From: Pseudoalteromonas caenipelagi
GTDB lineage: Bacteria > Pseudomonadota > Gammaproteobacteria > Enterobacterales > Alteromonadaceae
Direction of reading: 5' to 3'
Assembly (NCBI RefSeq): GCF_013140855.1
Contig: NZ_JABBPG010000002.1
Coordinates: forward strand, 496,001-560,000
Length of the DNA stretch: 64,000 nucleotides
Notes under the pieces: model-generated
Seen by the model: only the letters and a program-made list of their open reading frames with translations
Told to the model about the DNA's origin: nothing
Database searches by the model: none
Program-made: the position numbers and the translations under genes
Shown: positions 26,933-35,990 of the stretch, one piece after another
Layout of the letters: each line of letters begins with the position of its first letter
Numbering within the stretch: the stretch's first letter is position 1

Positions 26933-27238
26933 ATGCAATATATTATAACTGCATACGACTATACGGATGAAGACGCCATACGGCGCAGATTAGCAGTGAG
27001 AGAACAGCATTTCGACAGGATAACCGCACTAATACAGACGGGTAACTTTTTAAGTGGTGGCGCTATGCTTGATGAAACAGGAAAAATGATTGGTTCGTCA
27101 GTTCATGTAGAGTTTTCAACACGAGAAGAATTAGATAATTGGCTTAATAATGACCCATATGTCACTAATAATGTTTGGGAAAATATTGACATCAAAGAAG
27201 CAAGGCTGGTGCCTGTAGAGCAATACAAAAACTCTTAA
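26933..27238 (+). CDS. YciI-family protein
   Basis: A 101-aa single-domain YCII-related protein: MQYIITAYDYTDEDAIRRR, then EQHFDRITALIQTGNFLSGGAM with the conserved His of the family, and FSTREELDNWLNNDPYVTNNVW near the end. The ATG at 26933 has AAAGGA close upstream; an in-frame ATG 11 codons earlier has none. Family members are small dimeric ferredoxin-like proteins, some acting as dehydrochlorinases or muconolactone isomerase-like enzymes; the function here is unknown. It lies between the oxidase/decarboxylase pair and a secreted esterase on the same strand. Confidence 0.85.
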   Translation: MQYIITAYDYTDEDAIRRRLAVREQHFDRITALIQTGNFLSGGAMLDETGKMIGSSVHVEFSTREELDNWLNNDPYVTNNVWENIDIKEARLVPVEQYKNS

Positions 27239-27272
27239 ACAGCCAAATAACCCCACCACGCAAAGGAAGAAC

Positions 27273-28409
27273 ATGAAAATATTCATACTACTATTCGCGC
27301 TCGTACTTAGTTCTGTAAGTTATGCCAAATCAGAGCGCTTTGTTATAAAATCAGCGATTATTGATGAAAGCCCAACGATTCAAGTCTCCTTACCCGACAC
27401 TTATTCGCTTTCTAACTCGTCTTCATACCCAGTTTTAGTGGTACTCGATGGTTCTACACAGTTTCAACATATCGCTGCAGGTAATCAATTTTTAAGTACA
27501 TACGCCATAGCCCCTGAGATGATAGTGGTGTCAGTCAGTACCCTCAAAAGAATGCTTTATTTCACACCCACTGAGCATGAACAATTTGCTGGCCGTTCAG
27601 GAAAAGCACACTTATTTAAAGATTTCCTAAACAAAGAACTACTTCCTAAGTTACAAGAAAAATATCGCGTGGCACCTTATTATATGATTACAGGTCATTC
27701 TTTAGCTGGGTTGTTCACCAGTTATCTAGCACTAGAGAAAAGTAGTTTATTTAACGCCCATATTTCAATCAGCCCCAGTTTTTGGTGGGATGATAAAGCG
27801 TTAGTAAAACACTACGCAGGGATGAAACGCGATCATTTAACTTCACCAAAACGCTGGTTTTTAAGTATCGCCAATGAGCCAGGCGAAATGAGTGAGTCTT
27901 ATCAAGCAATGCTCGAAGCATTAGAAGCGAATAAGATCGATAACTTACACTGGTTTTCAAAAAGCTTCCCCGAAGACACACACGATAGTACACCATTGGT
28001 TGGCAACGCAACGGCGTTAAAAACCATATTCAATGATTGGAATGCAGTACCTGAAATCGACGTGATGCCGCTTAAGGAACTTCGTCAATATTATAAATCA
28101 ATCGTTGCTGATTATGATTACGAATTTAAGTTATCACTGCATCAATACAACGTATATGGTTTGAAGGCTGCTTATGAAGGTAAAACAAATTGGGGGGTTG
28201 AGATATTAGAGCAAGGTGTTAAAGACTTCCCTAAGTCTGAAATTTTGTGGGACAGTTTAGCAACTGCTTATGAACTAGATGACAAAATTAATCAAGCGCT
28301 TAGTGCTTCAAAGCTGGCTCTAGAACTTGCGCAACGAAACGACTCGATATTTACTAGTGAAATTACTAGTCAAAACAAATATTTAAACTCAATTAATGCC
28401 TCGAAATAG
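27273..28409 (+). CDS. Secreted alpha/beta-hydrolase (esterase D/IroE-like) with C-terminal TPR-like tail
   Basis: A 378-aa protein with a signal peptide (MKIFILLFALVLSSVSYA) and an esterase domain of the PF00756 type. The nucleophile elbow is GHSLAG, and a catalytic His is likely in PEDTHDSTPL. PVLVVLDGSTQF is the typical early strand of this family, which includes IroE and siderophore or S-formylglutathione esterases. Residues ~290-378 are helical and resemble a TPR pair (AAYEGKTNWGVEILEQGVKDFP and LWDSLATAYELDDK). AAGGAAGA precedes the ATG. It should be periplasmic. The substrate cannot be read from the sequence; no siderophore genes are nearby. Confidence 0.82.
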   Translation: MKIFILLFALVLSSVSYAKSERFVIKSAIIDESPTIQVSLPDTYSLSNSSSYPVLVVLDGSTQFQHIAAGNQFLSTYAIAPEMIVVSVSTLKRMLYFTPTEHEQFAGRSGKAHLFKDFLNKELLPKLQEKYRVAPYYMITGHSLAGLFTSYLALEKSSLFNAHISISPSFWWDDKALVKHYAGMKRDHLTSPKRWFLSIANEPGEMSESYQAMLEALEANKIDNLHWFSKSFPEDTHDSTPLVGNATALKTIFNDWNAVPEIDVMPLKELRQYYKSIVADYDYEFKLSLHQYNVYGLKAAYEGKTNWGVEILEQGVKDFPKSEILWDSLATAYELDDKINQALSASKLALELAQRNDSIFTSEITSQNKYLNSINASK

Positions 28410-28432
28410 TCTGTTTAAATAGTTAATGTGGT

Positions 28433-29608
28433 TTACCCATTCAAGATGGGTAGGCCACTGCTAAAGCCATTCGCCATGCCTGATATTAATTGTGATAAGT
28501 CAGCACTTTTTGCGTTCTCATTACGTTGTTCGCAAAATTGTGGGTCAATATTAAATATTGACTGAGCCAACTGCCGGCCTAACATAGTTATATTGGCCGT
28601 TTTAGAACTTCGGATGGTGTTGAATTGTTTAAATGCGGTTTTAATATCAAAAGCCTTTGAACTCAAGCAATTAGCTAAGTGCCACGCATCTTCGAGCGCC
28701 TGACAGGCTCCTTGACCAGACGTTGGTAGCGGCGCATGTGCTGCATCACCAATGAGTAGCACATTGTCTTTGTACCAAGTGTCTATCGGATCATGGTCAT
28801 GAACAAAAATAGTCTTGATCTTATCCTCTTGTGCTCGAGCGATAACTTCGCAAGTGATAGGGGGCCAGTCGACAAAATAGTCAAGCAATCTCTGTTTAAC
28901 GTGAGTCGTGTAAGAAAGGTCAATATTATCTATTGCTATTCCTCCAGCCCAATAGGCGGTTTTGTTAGAAGTAGGCACTAAACCAAAGCGCTTCCCTACC
29001 CCCCAATAATCATAAACTGACATTTCGTCAAAACATGGTGTGTCACTTTGATAAACACCAATCCAATTTATAAACCCTTGGAATACAGGTTGGTTATTGC
29101 CATGAACGAATTGTCTGGTTAGCGAATTCATTCTACCTTCTGCACCAATGATTACATCAGGCGTAATATGTTTTCCATTATTAAAATGCACGAGCGTTTG
29201 CCCTGTGGTTTTATGTTTGCTTAAAAAGGTAATTTGGTGCTTAAAATGGATTGGAATAGCGAGCTCTTTACAGCGAGTTTCAAGTATTTTCATCAAATCT
29301 TTGCGTAAAACAGCATAGCTTGGATAGTGCATAAGCTTGTTTAGCTTGGTTATATCTAGAGAGCCTAAAATTTCATTGTCTTGATCTATACGCTTCATAG
29401 TGGTTATCAAACCCGAGACCTTGCTAAGGTTATCTAAAACACCTAGTTTATCCAATACAAAGCAGGCATTTGGCCAACAGACAACACCCGCTCCCATATC
29501 CGATGTCGCACTATGGCGCTCATAAATGTGACAATCAAAACCTTTTAACTTTAACGCGATGGCAGTACTTAGCCCTGCAACACCTCCCCCAAGAATTGCT
29601 ATTTTCAT
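28433..29608 (-). CDS. FAD-dependent aromatic monooxygenase (group A, PHBH fold)
   Basis: A 391-aa flavoprotein monooxygenase. It has the Rossmann GGGVAGLSTAIAL with E31 in YERHS, and the second FAD motif GDAAHAPLPTSGQGACQALEDA. Length and motifs match the HpxO/salicylate hydroxylase-like group that uses NAD(P)H and O2 to hydroxylate aromatic or heteroaromatic rings. There is no signal peptide. It faces the esterase gene convergently with only 23 bp between stops. The substrate is unknown. It may or may not belong functionally with the oxidase and decarboxylase nearby. Confidence 0.85.
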   Translation of the reverse strand: MKIAILGGGVAGLSTAIALKLKGFDCHIYERHSATSDMGAGVVCWPNACFVLDKLGVLDNLSKVSGLITTMKRIDQDNEILGSLDITKLNKLMHYPSYAVLRKDLMKILETRCKELAIPIHFKHQITFLSKHKTTGQTLVHFNNGKHITPDVIIGAEGRMNSLTRQFVHGNNQPVFQGFINWIGVYQSDTPCFDEMSVYDYWGVGKRFGLVPTSNKTAYWAGGIAIDNIDLSYTTHVKQRLLDYFVDWPPITCEVIARAQEDKIKTIFVHDHDPIDTWYKDNVLLIGDAAHAPLPTSGQGACQALEDAWHLANCLSSKAFDIKTAFKQFNTIRSSKTANITMLGRQLAQSIFNIDPQFCEQRNENAKSADLSQLISGMANGFSSGLPILNG

Positions 29609-29937
29609 ATGTGAAGTCCTATCCGTCCACTTGGTAATTTAAAATTCACAATACCACACAGTATTTGGTTTTATTTTGGGTAAGTTGTAACAAAAAGTAT
29701 GTACTTTCAAAGTGTCAGAGCAATAACAAAAATGACTAAGCTCAAAAGATAACTACTAAGCGATGTAATTAGTCATATTATTAGTAAACAAAGTTGGGCA
29801 ATCGTACAGATTACCCCTATCCATACATACATAGTAAAACTATTAATTAGCACAGATTAACCATAATTGTTGCGACGCTTATCGCGTCTAAAGGACTCCT
29901 CAAGGAGACATTTTATTCATATAAGGAGAGAACAATT
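29609..29937. other. Intergenic region between divergent monooxygenase and secreted-protein genes
   Basis: 329 bp without a credible gene. It must contain both divergent promoters. The right end carries a GACGC-TTATC-GCGTC hairpin (about 29873-29887) and then a CTCCT/AGGAG arrangement described separately. Confidence 0.6.
29896..29928 (+). promoter_or_regulatory. Possible RNA switch with anti-Shine-Dalgarno in the 5' leader
   Basis: CTCCT (29896-29900) can pair with AGGAG (29903-29907) or with the true Shine-Dalgarno AGGAG (29924-29928), which sits nine bases before the ATG at 29938. Two mutually exclusive foldings are possible, one exposing and one hiding the ribosome binding site. The proximal hairpin has a loop of only two bases, so the alternative pairing is geometrically easier. 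Confidence 0.3.
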
Positions 29938-30555
29938 ATGAAACATTTACTTGCTTTTAGTATTGCAGCGTTGACGCTTGCTAGTACTGCAGCACAAGCG
30001 CAGCTGTATAAACCAACGCTTACCCAAGAGGGTAACCAGTGGACGATTACCTTTCATGACGATCGTTCTTCAACTCACTCTCGTTGGGCTACACAAGGGT
30101 TATGCTTCTATTTTGTGGGTACCAATGGCACACATGAAATCTACAGGTGGGTGTCAAATACGTATCCAAACTGGAATGGTATAGCGGAAAAAGAAGGCGA
30201 CCAAGTGTTTATGTATGGTGACTTTTGGAGTGAGCGAGGTCACGATGGTATGCAGTGGGAGCTGGTTACTCAGGTAAAAGACTCTCGCCCAGAAATTGGT
30301 GCTGGCCATTGGCACGAATGGGTAGAGAACACTAAGTTCGGTAGCTTTTGGTTCTTCGGTAATGCGTACTTAGAGCGTAAAGGATACTGCAGTATAAGGC
30401 GTCAAGGTATCTCATCTGTGGGCACTGATGAATCATATGATGACGATATTGGTTTGCAATTATCCGAGCAAGCACTCGAAAAGTATAATACGCTTGAACC
30501 ACCAAAAGATGAAAAAGGCAGACTTCTTTCCCCTATGGGACAAGTAGAGCAATAA
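29938..30555 (+). CDS. Secreted protein of unknown function
   Basis: A 205-aa protein with a clear signal peptide (MKHLLAFSIAALTLASTAAQA, cleavage after AQA). The mature part is rich in Trp, Tyr, Phe and His, with motifs HSRWATQGLCFYFVG, NTYPNWNGIAEKEGDQ and GHWHEWVENTKFGSFWFFGNAY; it has two cysteines (in GLCFY and GYCSI) that could form a disulfide. The last ~50 residues are acidic and look disordered. The pattern suggests a compact beta-rich periplasmic or extracellular domain. I do not recognise the family. AAGGAGAG nine bases upstream gives a strong ribosome binding site. Confidence 0.8.
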   Translation: MKHLLAFSIAALTLASTAAQAQLYKPTLTQEGNQWTITFHDDRSSTHSRWATQGLCFYFVGTNGTHEIYRWVSNTYPNWNGIAEKEGDQVFMYGDFWSERGHDGMQWELVTQVKDSRPEIGAGHWHEWVENTKFGSFWFFGNAYLERKGYCSIRRQGISSVGTDESYDDDIGLQLSEQALEKYNTLEPPKDEKGRLLSPMGQVEQ

Positions 30556-30575
30556 CTGTTTTTTGCATAAATTAG

Positions 30576-30591
30576 GCAGCCTCAGGGCTGC
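30576..30591. terminator. Hairpin between convergent genes
   Basis: GCAGCC (30576-30581), loop TCAG, GGCTGC (30586-30591). It lies between stops of genes on opposite strands and could serve both; U-tracts are weak on both sides. Confidence 0.5.
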
Positions 30592-30600
30592 TTATACAAA

Positions 30601-31548
30601 TTAATTGCTTGGTTGTTTTTCAAGCGTGTTAATACTGATATGTGGCCACTTAATTAATCCCGGACCATTTGGACTGTCGAAGAATTCCAACATGACGGTT
30701 TGAGTATATTGTAATAACATCCTTGGCTCGCCATTAGGGTGTTTTTCTTTTAATTCATAGATCCAGAATATAGAGCTTACTTCAGCAGCATTTGCTTGGC
30801 GAGTGACGAAAGGAATGTTGTTTACGCCACCACTTCCCAATGCTGAGTCTACTTTTAGTTGCGTAACGTTTGCTACTTGGTTATTGCTAAAAAAGGGTGC
30901 AATTGCTGATGTTAATAGATCATTTGGTTGGGTAGGGTTGAATACCCCTTTAAATGGATGGTTATTAAAATGAGCATAGGGTTCTAGATAAGGATTAGTA
31001 AGATCTTGATTAACACCAATAGGCAGCCCACTTATGTTAGGTATATCAAATCCACTGGTACTTTTATCGCTTTTACCTAGCGCCATTACAGCACCCCCAT
31101 GCGGTATACTTGACAGTCTTGCGATATTTATATCCCCAGTTGTATGGTCTTTCATGTGCAACCACAGGCCAGGTTCATGATGAATTGCCAGCCCTGCTCC
31201 CCCAGCTAAACCAGAGTCAGGAAAATCGGCGGCAGCGATCTGCTCGATCGCTTGTACATAGTCAACGGTAAATACCTCCTGATCGCCGTTCATACCACGA
31301 TTAGGAACATTTTTGTCGACGAGTTGAAACGTCAGTGTTTCGTTATATTGGTTGTTGAGTAAGCGGTAGTCGTGGTTGCCCATAGGAAACGGTAGTGCAA
31401 TCATGTTCCAACCGTGACCTTGAAATTGGCCTGTATTTTTCCACACACCGGGTAGTTGACCGAGTGGTCCTAACGCTGGTTCTACCTTTGTTGTGGATTC
31501 GAGTTTGCGCCTTGATAGATGTTGTTCTACTTGACCTGAATTAGACAT
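30601..31548 (-). CDS. Beta-barrel-type protein, possibly heme-binding-like (unverified)
   Basis: A 315-aa protein without signal peptide. It has GPLGQLPGVWKNTGQFQGHGWNMIALPF near the N-terminus (quoted region spans about residues 27-55), which resembles the opening strand of lipocalin/FABP-like or heme-binding beta-barrels, where an LxGxWxGxG-type turn is common. Further conserved-looking pieces are YRLLNNQYNETLTFQLVD and HHEPGLWLHMKDHTTGD, with several His residues. The C-terminal part (VSSIFWIYELKEKHPNGEP, QYTQTVMLEFF) continues strand-like. I recall similar proteins being annotated heme-binding, but I cannot confirm this. It seems to be transcribed alone. Confidence 0.6.
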   Translation of the reverse strand: MSNSGQVEQHLSRRKLESTTKVEPALGPLGQLPGVWKNTGQFQGHGWNMIALPFPMGNHDYRLLNNQYNETLTFQLVDKNVPNRGMNGDQEVFTVDYVQAIEQIAAADFPDSGLAGGAGLAIHHEPGLWLHMKDHTTGDINIARLSSIPHGGAVMALGKSDKSTSGFDIPNISGLPIGVNQDLTNPYLEPYAHFNNHPFKGVFNPTQPNDLLTSAIAPFFSNNQVANVTQLKVDSALGSGGVNNIPFVTRQANAAEVSSIFWIYELKEKHPNGEPRMLLQYTQTVMLEFFDSPNGPGLIKWPHISINTLEKQPSN

Positions 31549-31940
31549 ATTCCCTCCTACTTTTTCAGTGTCGATTGCTACAATTAGCCTCTTATGTGTA
31601 GTCCAACACCTTCTAATTAGCCAATAAGGCTTGCTACCAAAAAATAGTTGCGCTCCAATGCTTTATTCATAGGTTATTGTTTTAACTTGAACATCAAGAT
31701 CTCGCTGTTCTCAAATGAAGTTTTATTTATACTATTTTGTATTGAACAAATGGGAAATTTGAAGTGAGTTAGTAGCATATTTTGCTTAACATCATGTCGA
31801 GGTTTTTAACTCCTTTTAGGAGTTGACAATAGGGTTGTATGTATCCGGGTGTGGTTGGCAACGGGGAGATGTTATCACTCCCCTTATGTATAGGAAAAGC
31901 GAATGCGTTACTTTAAATTAAGGCTTTTGCTATTTTAACG
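31549..31940. other. Intergenic region with two hairpins
   Basis: 392 bp without a credible gene. It contains AACTCCT-TTT-AGGAGTT (31808-31824) and GGGGAG-N9-CTCCCC (31863-31883). Neither is followed by a U-tract on the useful strand. The promoter for the minus-strand beta-barrel-type gene must lie here, and the second hairpin may end the SpoIIAA-like transcript. Confidence 0.5.
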
Positions 31941-32318
31941 CTATTCAAGCAACCACGCCTTAGCGTGTGAATAATCACTAAATTTTTCGACTTTGGCACC
32001 CATAAACCACCCTGCGATTTTTGCCAGTGTATCTTGCCAAGGACGTGCACCAATTACCGCCACTTTATCGAAGCTAGAGCCATATTTTAAACCTAGTTTA
32101 AAATCATCCCAAGCAGCTTTCAATTCCCAACCTTCTAGATGAGTCATGTCAGCAATTACTTTGATATGAGGATGTTCTACTTGTTGAAACGCTCCCTCTA
32201 GCATTGGAGTGATAGTTTTATAATCTTCATGGGTGAGCGTGCCAAATGCTTTCAGATGGACGACAAACTGATCATTCATCCGCTCAATGCCTACAGAAAA
32301 GCCGTGTTGTTGCGACAT
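31941..32318 (-). CDS. SpoIIAA-like (STAS-fold) protein
   Basis: A 125-aa protein matching the SpoIIAA-like family (PF11964). It shows GFSVGIERMNDQFVVHLKAFGTLTHEDYKTITPML, then IKVIADMTHLEGWELKAAWDDFKLGLKYG and FDKVAVIGARPWQDTLAKIAGWF, all typical for the fold. The family is small, cytoplasmic or membrane-edge associated, and of poorly defined function; lipid or nucleotide binding has been suggested for the fold. It is transcribed alone. AGGTGAAT precedes the ATG. Confidence 0.85.
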   Translation of the reverse strand: MSQQHGFSVGIERMNDQFVVHLKAFGTLTHEDYKTITPMLEGAFQQVEHPHIKVIADMTHLEGWELKAAWDDFKLGLKYGSSFDKVAVIGARPWQDTLAKIAGWFMGAKVEKFSDYSHAKAWLLE

Positions 32319-32428
32319 AATTCACCTCCATTGGAAACTGTATTATCAATCTAGTAATTGAATGAGCGTAAAACAACTATAAGAGTGCTTTGTTTTTGAT
32401 GCAGCGCATACTTTGGCTAAAATGGACA

Positions 32429-32459
32429 GTGGTTCAGCCATCTAAAGAAGCTGAACCAC
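32429..32459 (-). terminator. Strong hairpin after the M61 peptidase gene
   Basis: GTGGTTCAGC (32429-32438) pairs perfectly with GCTGAACCAC (32450-32459) across 11 nt. It starts ten bases after the peptidase stop. The U-tract is poor, so termination efficiency is uncertain. Confidence 0.65.
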
Positions 32460-32468
32460 ACAGGTTGA

Positions 32469-34247
32469 TTATTGAGAAGCTGGATGCGCTATGCCTGTCC
32501 AAGCTTTAAACAGCTTCTGTTGGGAGGCATTTGGTGATGAGATAGCACGTACGATTTTTGGTTTATCAAAATCATTGTCAAGTATGACGTCGGTACTCAT
32601 TAACTGATCTCTGCGAATAAAATCGACCTTCACTTTCTCTTTGCCTTTGAAGTAAGACAGTGAATCCGCCAAGGTTTTTCTTACATGATGTCCATTAAAG
32701 GCAACTATTTTATCACCAGATGTTAAACCCGCATGCCAGGCTGAGCTGTCACGAGCTACATGGGTTAGTGTAAGTAGTTGCCCTGTACTTTTTGCTTCTA
32801 CTTGTAAGTTAGCAATTGGCTTTGCGTCTTCTGGATGCACATACTCAAGTCCAACCTTATCCAACAACGGTTGTATGTCCAAATTCAAAGGTTCATTTAT
32901 ATGTCTATTCCACCAATCACTATAATCTTGTCCTGATATCTGTTGCAAAATATCTTGTACATCCCTACTGGTGAATGAATTTGGGAGCTTAAATTGCTTG
33001 TATAGTTGCTTATGCACATCTCGATAGCTAATTTGGCCATCACTGTTTACCAACAAATCAATGTCTAAGGCCAATGATATCAACGAACCTTCTCTGTAAA
33101 TATTGGTACTGTAGTTTTTGCCGTGATCTGCACCTTGATTAATCCATTTGTCAAAACTTGAATGAGCAGCCGACTGGATTTGCCTGCCTGGTGTTGAGAA
33201 ATGCATATTGAGTGTTTGAGTTAAGTTTTTAAAAAATTCGCTCGCAGTGGTGATCCCTGCACTTAACAACAGATAGTCTTCTACATAGCTTGTTGAACCT
33301 TCTGAGAGCCACAGTAAATCACTATAGTTCGGGTTTATATAATCGTAAGGAACTAACCCTGCTGGGCGATATGCTTTTACATTCCAGGTATGAATGAATT
33401 CATGTGCTGCGGTAGAAATAAAACCGACGTAATCTTTACGTTTTGCAAAGCTATCGCGATGGCGCTGAATAATAGTCGAGTTTAAATGTTCTGTTGCGCC
33501 GCGAGCACCGCTGGTGGCATGAACCATAAAGACATAGCGCTGATAAGGGTAGTCATGCCAAATAAGGGAGCCTGTTTTGACTAACTTTTTTAGATCACTC
33601 AGCATCTTTTCGACATCATAGTTCCCCTGCCCCCAAATGACCAATTCATAGTCACGTCCATCAACGGTGAATTTATGTAACTCATTTACTCCAGTTTCAA
33701 TGGGAGAGTCTACTAAAACATCATAATTAGGTGCTGTGAAACTATGTTTATCATGAGCAAAGTTCATCCCTGATACTGAGCGCCATTGTTTTGGAACGTC
33801 TAAATCGACTAAAACAGACTCTTGACGAAAAGATTCAGAAAACATGAAGAAACCCGAAGCATCAATAAATGCATGGCTGTCATCAATATGTCTGGCGCGT
33901 TTGCCCAGTTCGTTGGCGTAAACTTGATAACTAACTTTGACTTTAGTTGGATTGTCGATATGTATTCGCCAAGTACTTTTGTCTATTTTGTGCCAGCTTA
34001 GAGGATTACCTTTTTGATCCGTCGCATTAAAATGACGAATACCATTGGCAAGATTCAATACTTCGTAGCGTCCGGTGCGCCAATCTGGTAGTTTAACGTC
34101 AAGATGAGCTTGCGCTGATTTTGGAAATGCTACAGAAACATTGCCAAGGTGGTGCTGTGCTTGATCGATGACCAGTTTATATTCTACTTCTGCTAATGCG
34201 TTGAGCGATAGTAAGCTAAGAGATAAAAGAAAATGTTTGTAATGCAT
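32469..34247 (-). CDS. Periplasmic M61-family peptidase with PDZ domain
   Basis: A 592-aa protein with signal peptide MHYKHFLLSLSLLSLNALA. The N-terminal beta domain is followed by the zinc-peptidase motif HEFIHTWN (HExxH plus the downstream Trp typical of M61 glycyl aminopeptidases) and a second metal-ligand Glu likely in WLSEGSTSYVEDY. A PDZ domain occupies about residues 480-560 (AGLTSGDKIVAFNGHHV). M61 enzymes cleave N-terminal residues of peptides. I place the start at 34247 because the signal peptide begins there; an ATG 13 codons upstream would bury it. It is likely monocistronic, ending at a strong hairpin. Confidence 0.9.
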   Translation of the reverse strand: MHYKHFLLSLSLLSLNALAEVEYKLVIDQAQHHLGNVSVAFPKSAQAHLDVKLPDWRTGRYEVLNLANGIRHFNATDQKGNPLSWHKIDKSTWRIHIDNPTKVKVSYQVYANELGKRARHIDDSHAFIDASGFFMFSESFRQESVLVDLDVPKQWRSVSGMNFAHDKHSFTAPNYDVLVDSPIETGVNELHKFTVDGRDYELVIWGQGNYDVEKMLSDLKKLVKTGSLIWHDYPYQRYVFMVHATSGARGATEHLNSTIIQRHRDSFAKRKDYVGFISTAAHEFIHTWNVKAYRPAGLVPYDYINPNYSDLLWLSEGSTSYVEDYLLLSAGITTASEFFKNLTQTLNMHFSTPGRQIQSAAHSSFDKWINQGADHGKNYSTNIYREGSLISLALDIDLLVNSDGQISYRDVHKQLYKQFKLPNSFTSRDVQDILQQISGQDYSDWWNRHINEPLNLDIQPLLDKVGLEYVHPEDAKPIANLQVEAKSTGQLLTLTHVARDSSAWHAGLTSGDKIVAFNGHHVRKTLADSLSYFKGKEKVKVDFIRRDQLMSTDVILDNDFDKPKIVRAISSPNASQQKLFKAWTGIAHPASQ

Positions 34248-34425
34248 TGTTAGACCGAGTTGAAAGTAATGCGCCGAGCATACCAAAACACCGTGGCTTG
34301 TCTAACAAACTCGGCGAATACACAATATATTCGGTAAATCGCAAAGAACGTAAAATTCGTGAACATAACGTAGATAATTGATGTAAACTTAAGTTAAAAC
34401 ACTGAGATGATGGAAGTAGTTAATA

Positions 34426-35976
34426 TTGGTAACTAAAAATTCTGCGCTGCTAGAAAAAAAACTAGAACAAACTATTAAAGCTAGAAAAGCCTTAGAGACT
34501 GCGCGTAAGCATCAGGTAGATGTGTTATCTAATTTCGCCGCTAAATTGTCGTTAAGCTGCAAAGGTCAGGACGTTGCGCTTGACAATCAGCTGGCAAAGT
34601 TTCGAGGTGTGTTGCAAAAAGGGATGGGGTTCGAAGAATTGGAACCCTTGATTGAGAGTATGAATGAAATCCTCAAACACCAAGAAGCGACAATCAATAC
34701 CAATAATCGTGCGTTACAGCAAAGTATTAGCCAAGCAGGTAAACAACTGCAAAAAATCAGAGGGCTACCTGAAGATGGCCGCAGAAAACTGCGTCATTTA
34801 CTAGACCATGAGCTTTCAAATATAAACACCACCAATGATTACATCCCTATTTTAGAGAAGTTATCAGGGATATATCAGCAGGCGTTGCAACTTAAATTAT
34901 CCAAAGCCGATATAGTCAGTGATCAAGGTGAGGTACAACAGTCGCCAGAAATAGCCAATGAATTATTGAACTTGGCAAACGAATTAACTTTTGACGAAGA
35001 CGTTTCTCAAGAAGTTAAAGCGATTAAAAATGCAATTAGCCTTAATGACAGCATCGACTCATTACTTAATTCTTCGTTGAATATCATCAAGGTGATCGTT
35101 AAAAGTATTAGCCGAGAGCGTCAATCAGCACAGGGCTTTTTAGTTTCACTCAATCAAACTTTAGAAGAACTCAATAGTTCTATCGTTGCAACTACTAAGC
35201 ATTCACAAAATGTTAATAAGCAAATTACCAATCTAAATAAGCAAATAGAGTCGAAAATTGAAGGCTTAAATGCTCGTACACAACAGGCAACTTCTATTAG
35301 TGAGTTAAAAAGTTTAGTTGATGGTGAGTTAAAACTATTAAGCCAAGATTTGATAGAACGTGAACGCATTGAAAGCGAAGATAAAAAAGCGTTATATGAA
35401 AGCTTCGAAAAGATCAACGATCGTATCAATGTGCTTGAGAGTAAAGTTAACACCTACAAAAAGCGCTTGTCTGAGCAGCGCTTTAAAAGTTTACTTGATG
35501 GATTAACGAAACTGCCAAACAGAGCCGCGTTTGACGACAGGTTTAATCAAGAATTTCACCAATTTGGCATAAATAAAGGTGATGTAACATTGGTTGTGAT
35601 TGATGTTGATCACTTTAAATCTATTAACGATAAATATGGACACAGTGCGGGTGATAAAACGTTGCAAGTAATTGCAAGAGCACTAAAAAAAGCAATACGT
35701 AAAACGGATTTTATTGCTCGCTACGGCGGCGAAGAGTTTGTGTTGTTGATGCCTGGTATGCACTTACAGCATGCAAAGCCGCCACTTGAAAAATTACGTA
35801 GTGTAATAAAGTCGATCCCTTTTAAGTTTAAAGAGACGCAAGTACAAATCACCATATCTCTAGGTGCAACGCAGTTTAAAGATGGTGACACCCCGCTAGC
35901 TGCATTTGATCGAGCAGATAGCGCACTTTACGAGGCGAAAAATAGCGGTCGAGACCGTCTTTGCCTTCGTGAATAA
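34426..35976 (+). CDS. Diguanylate cyclase with coiled-coil N-terminal region
   Basis: A 516-aa protein. Residues 1-340 are helical and coiled-coil-like without a membrane segment or signal peptide. The GGDEF domain starts near [16 protein letters not shown], has [18 protein letters not shown] for metal and GTP binding, and an intact active site [18 protein letters not shown] sits five residues before GGEEF, matching the RxxD inhibitory site, so product feedback by c-di-GMP is likely. The start is TTG at 34426, with GGAAG about ten bases upstream. It is followed after 14 bp by ppnN, so a shared transcript is likely. Confidence 0.9.
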   Translation: MVTKNSALLEKKLEQTIKARKALETARKHQVDVLSNFAAKLSLSCKGQDVALDNQLAKFRGVLQKGMGFEELEPLIESMNEILKHQEATINTNNRALQQSISQAGKQLQKIRGLPEDGRRKLRHLLDHELSNINTTNDYIPILEKLSGIYQQALQLKLSKADIVSDQGEVQQSPEIANELLNLANELTFDEDVSQEVKAIKNAISLNDSIDSLLNSSLNIIKVIVKSISRERQSAQGFLVSLNQTLEELNSSIVATTKHSQNVNKQITNLNKQIESKIEGLNARTQQATSISELKSLVDGELKLLSQDLIERERIESEDKKALYESFEKINDRINVLESKVNTYKKRLSEQRFKSLLDGLTKLPNRAAFDDRFNQEFHQFGINKGDVTLVVIDVDHFKSINDKYGHSAGDKTLQVIARALKKAIRKTDFIARYGGEEFVLLMPGMHLQHAKPPLEKLRSVIKSIPFKFKETQVQITISLGATQFKDGDTPLAAFDRADSALYEAKNSGRDRLCLRE

Positions 35977-35990
35977 CAAGGAGAATGCCT

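Noticed and set aside
31808..31824. AACTCCT-TTT-AGGAGTT hairpin as a terminator
   Set aside because: The T-run precedes the stem on the plus strand and no U-tract follows it on either strand; listed only as a hairpin in the intergenic region.
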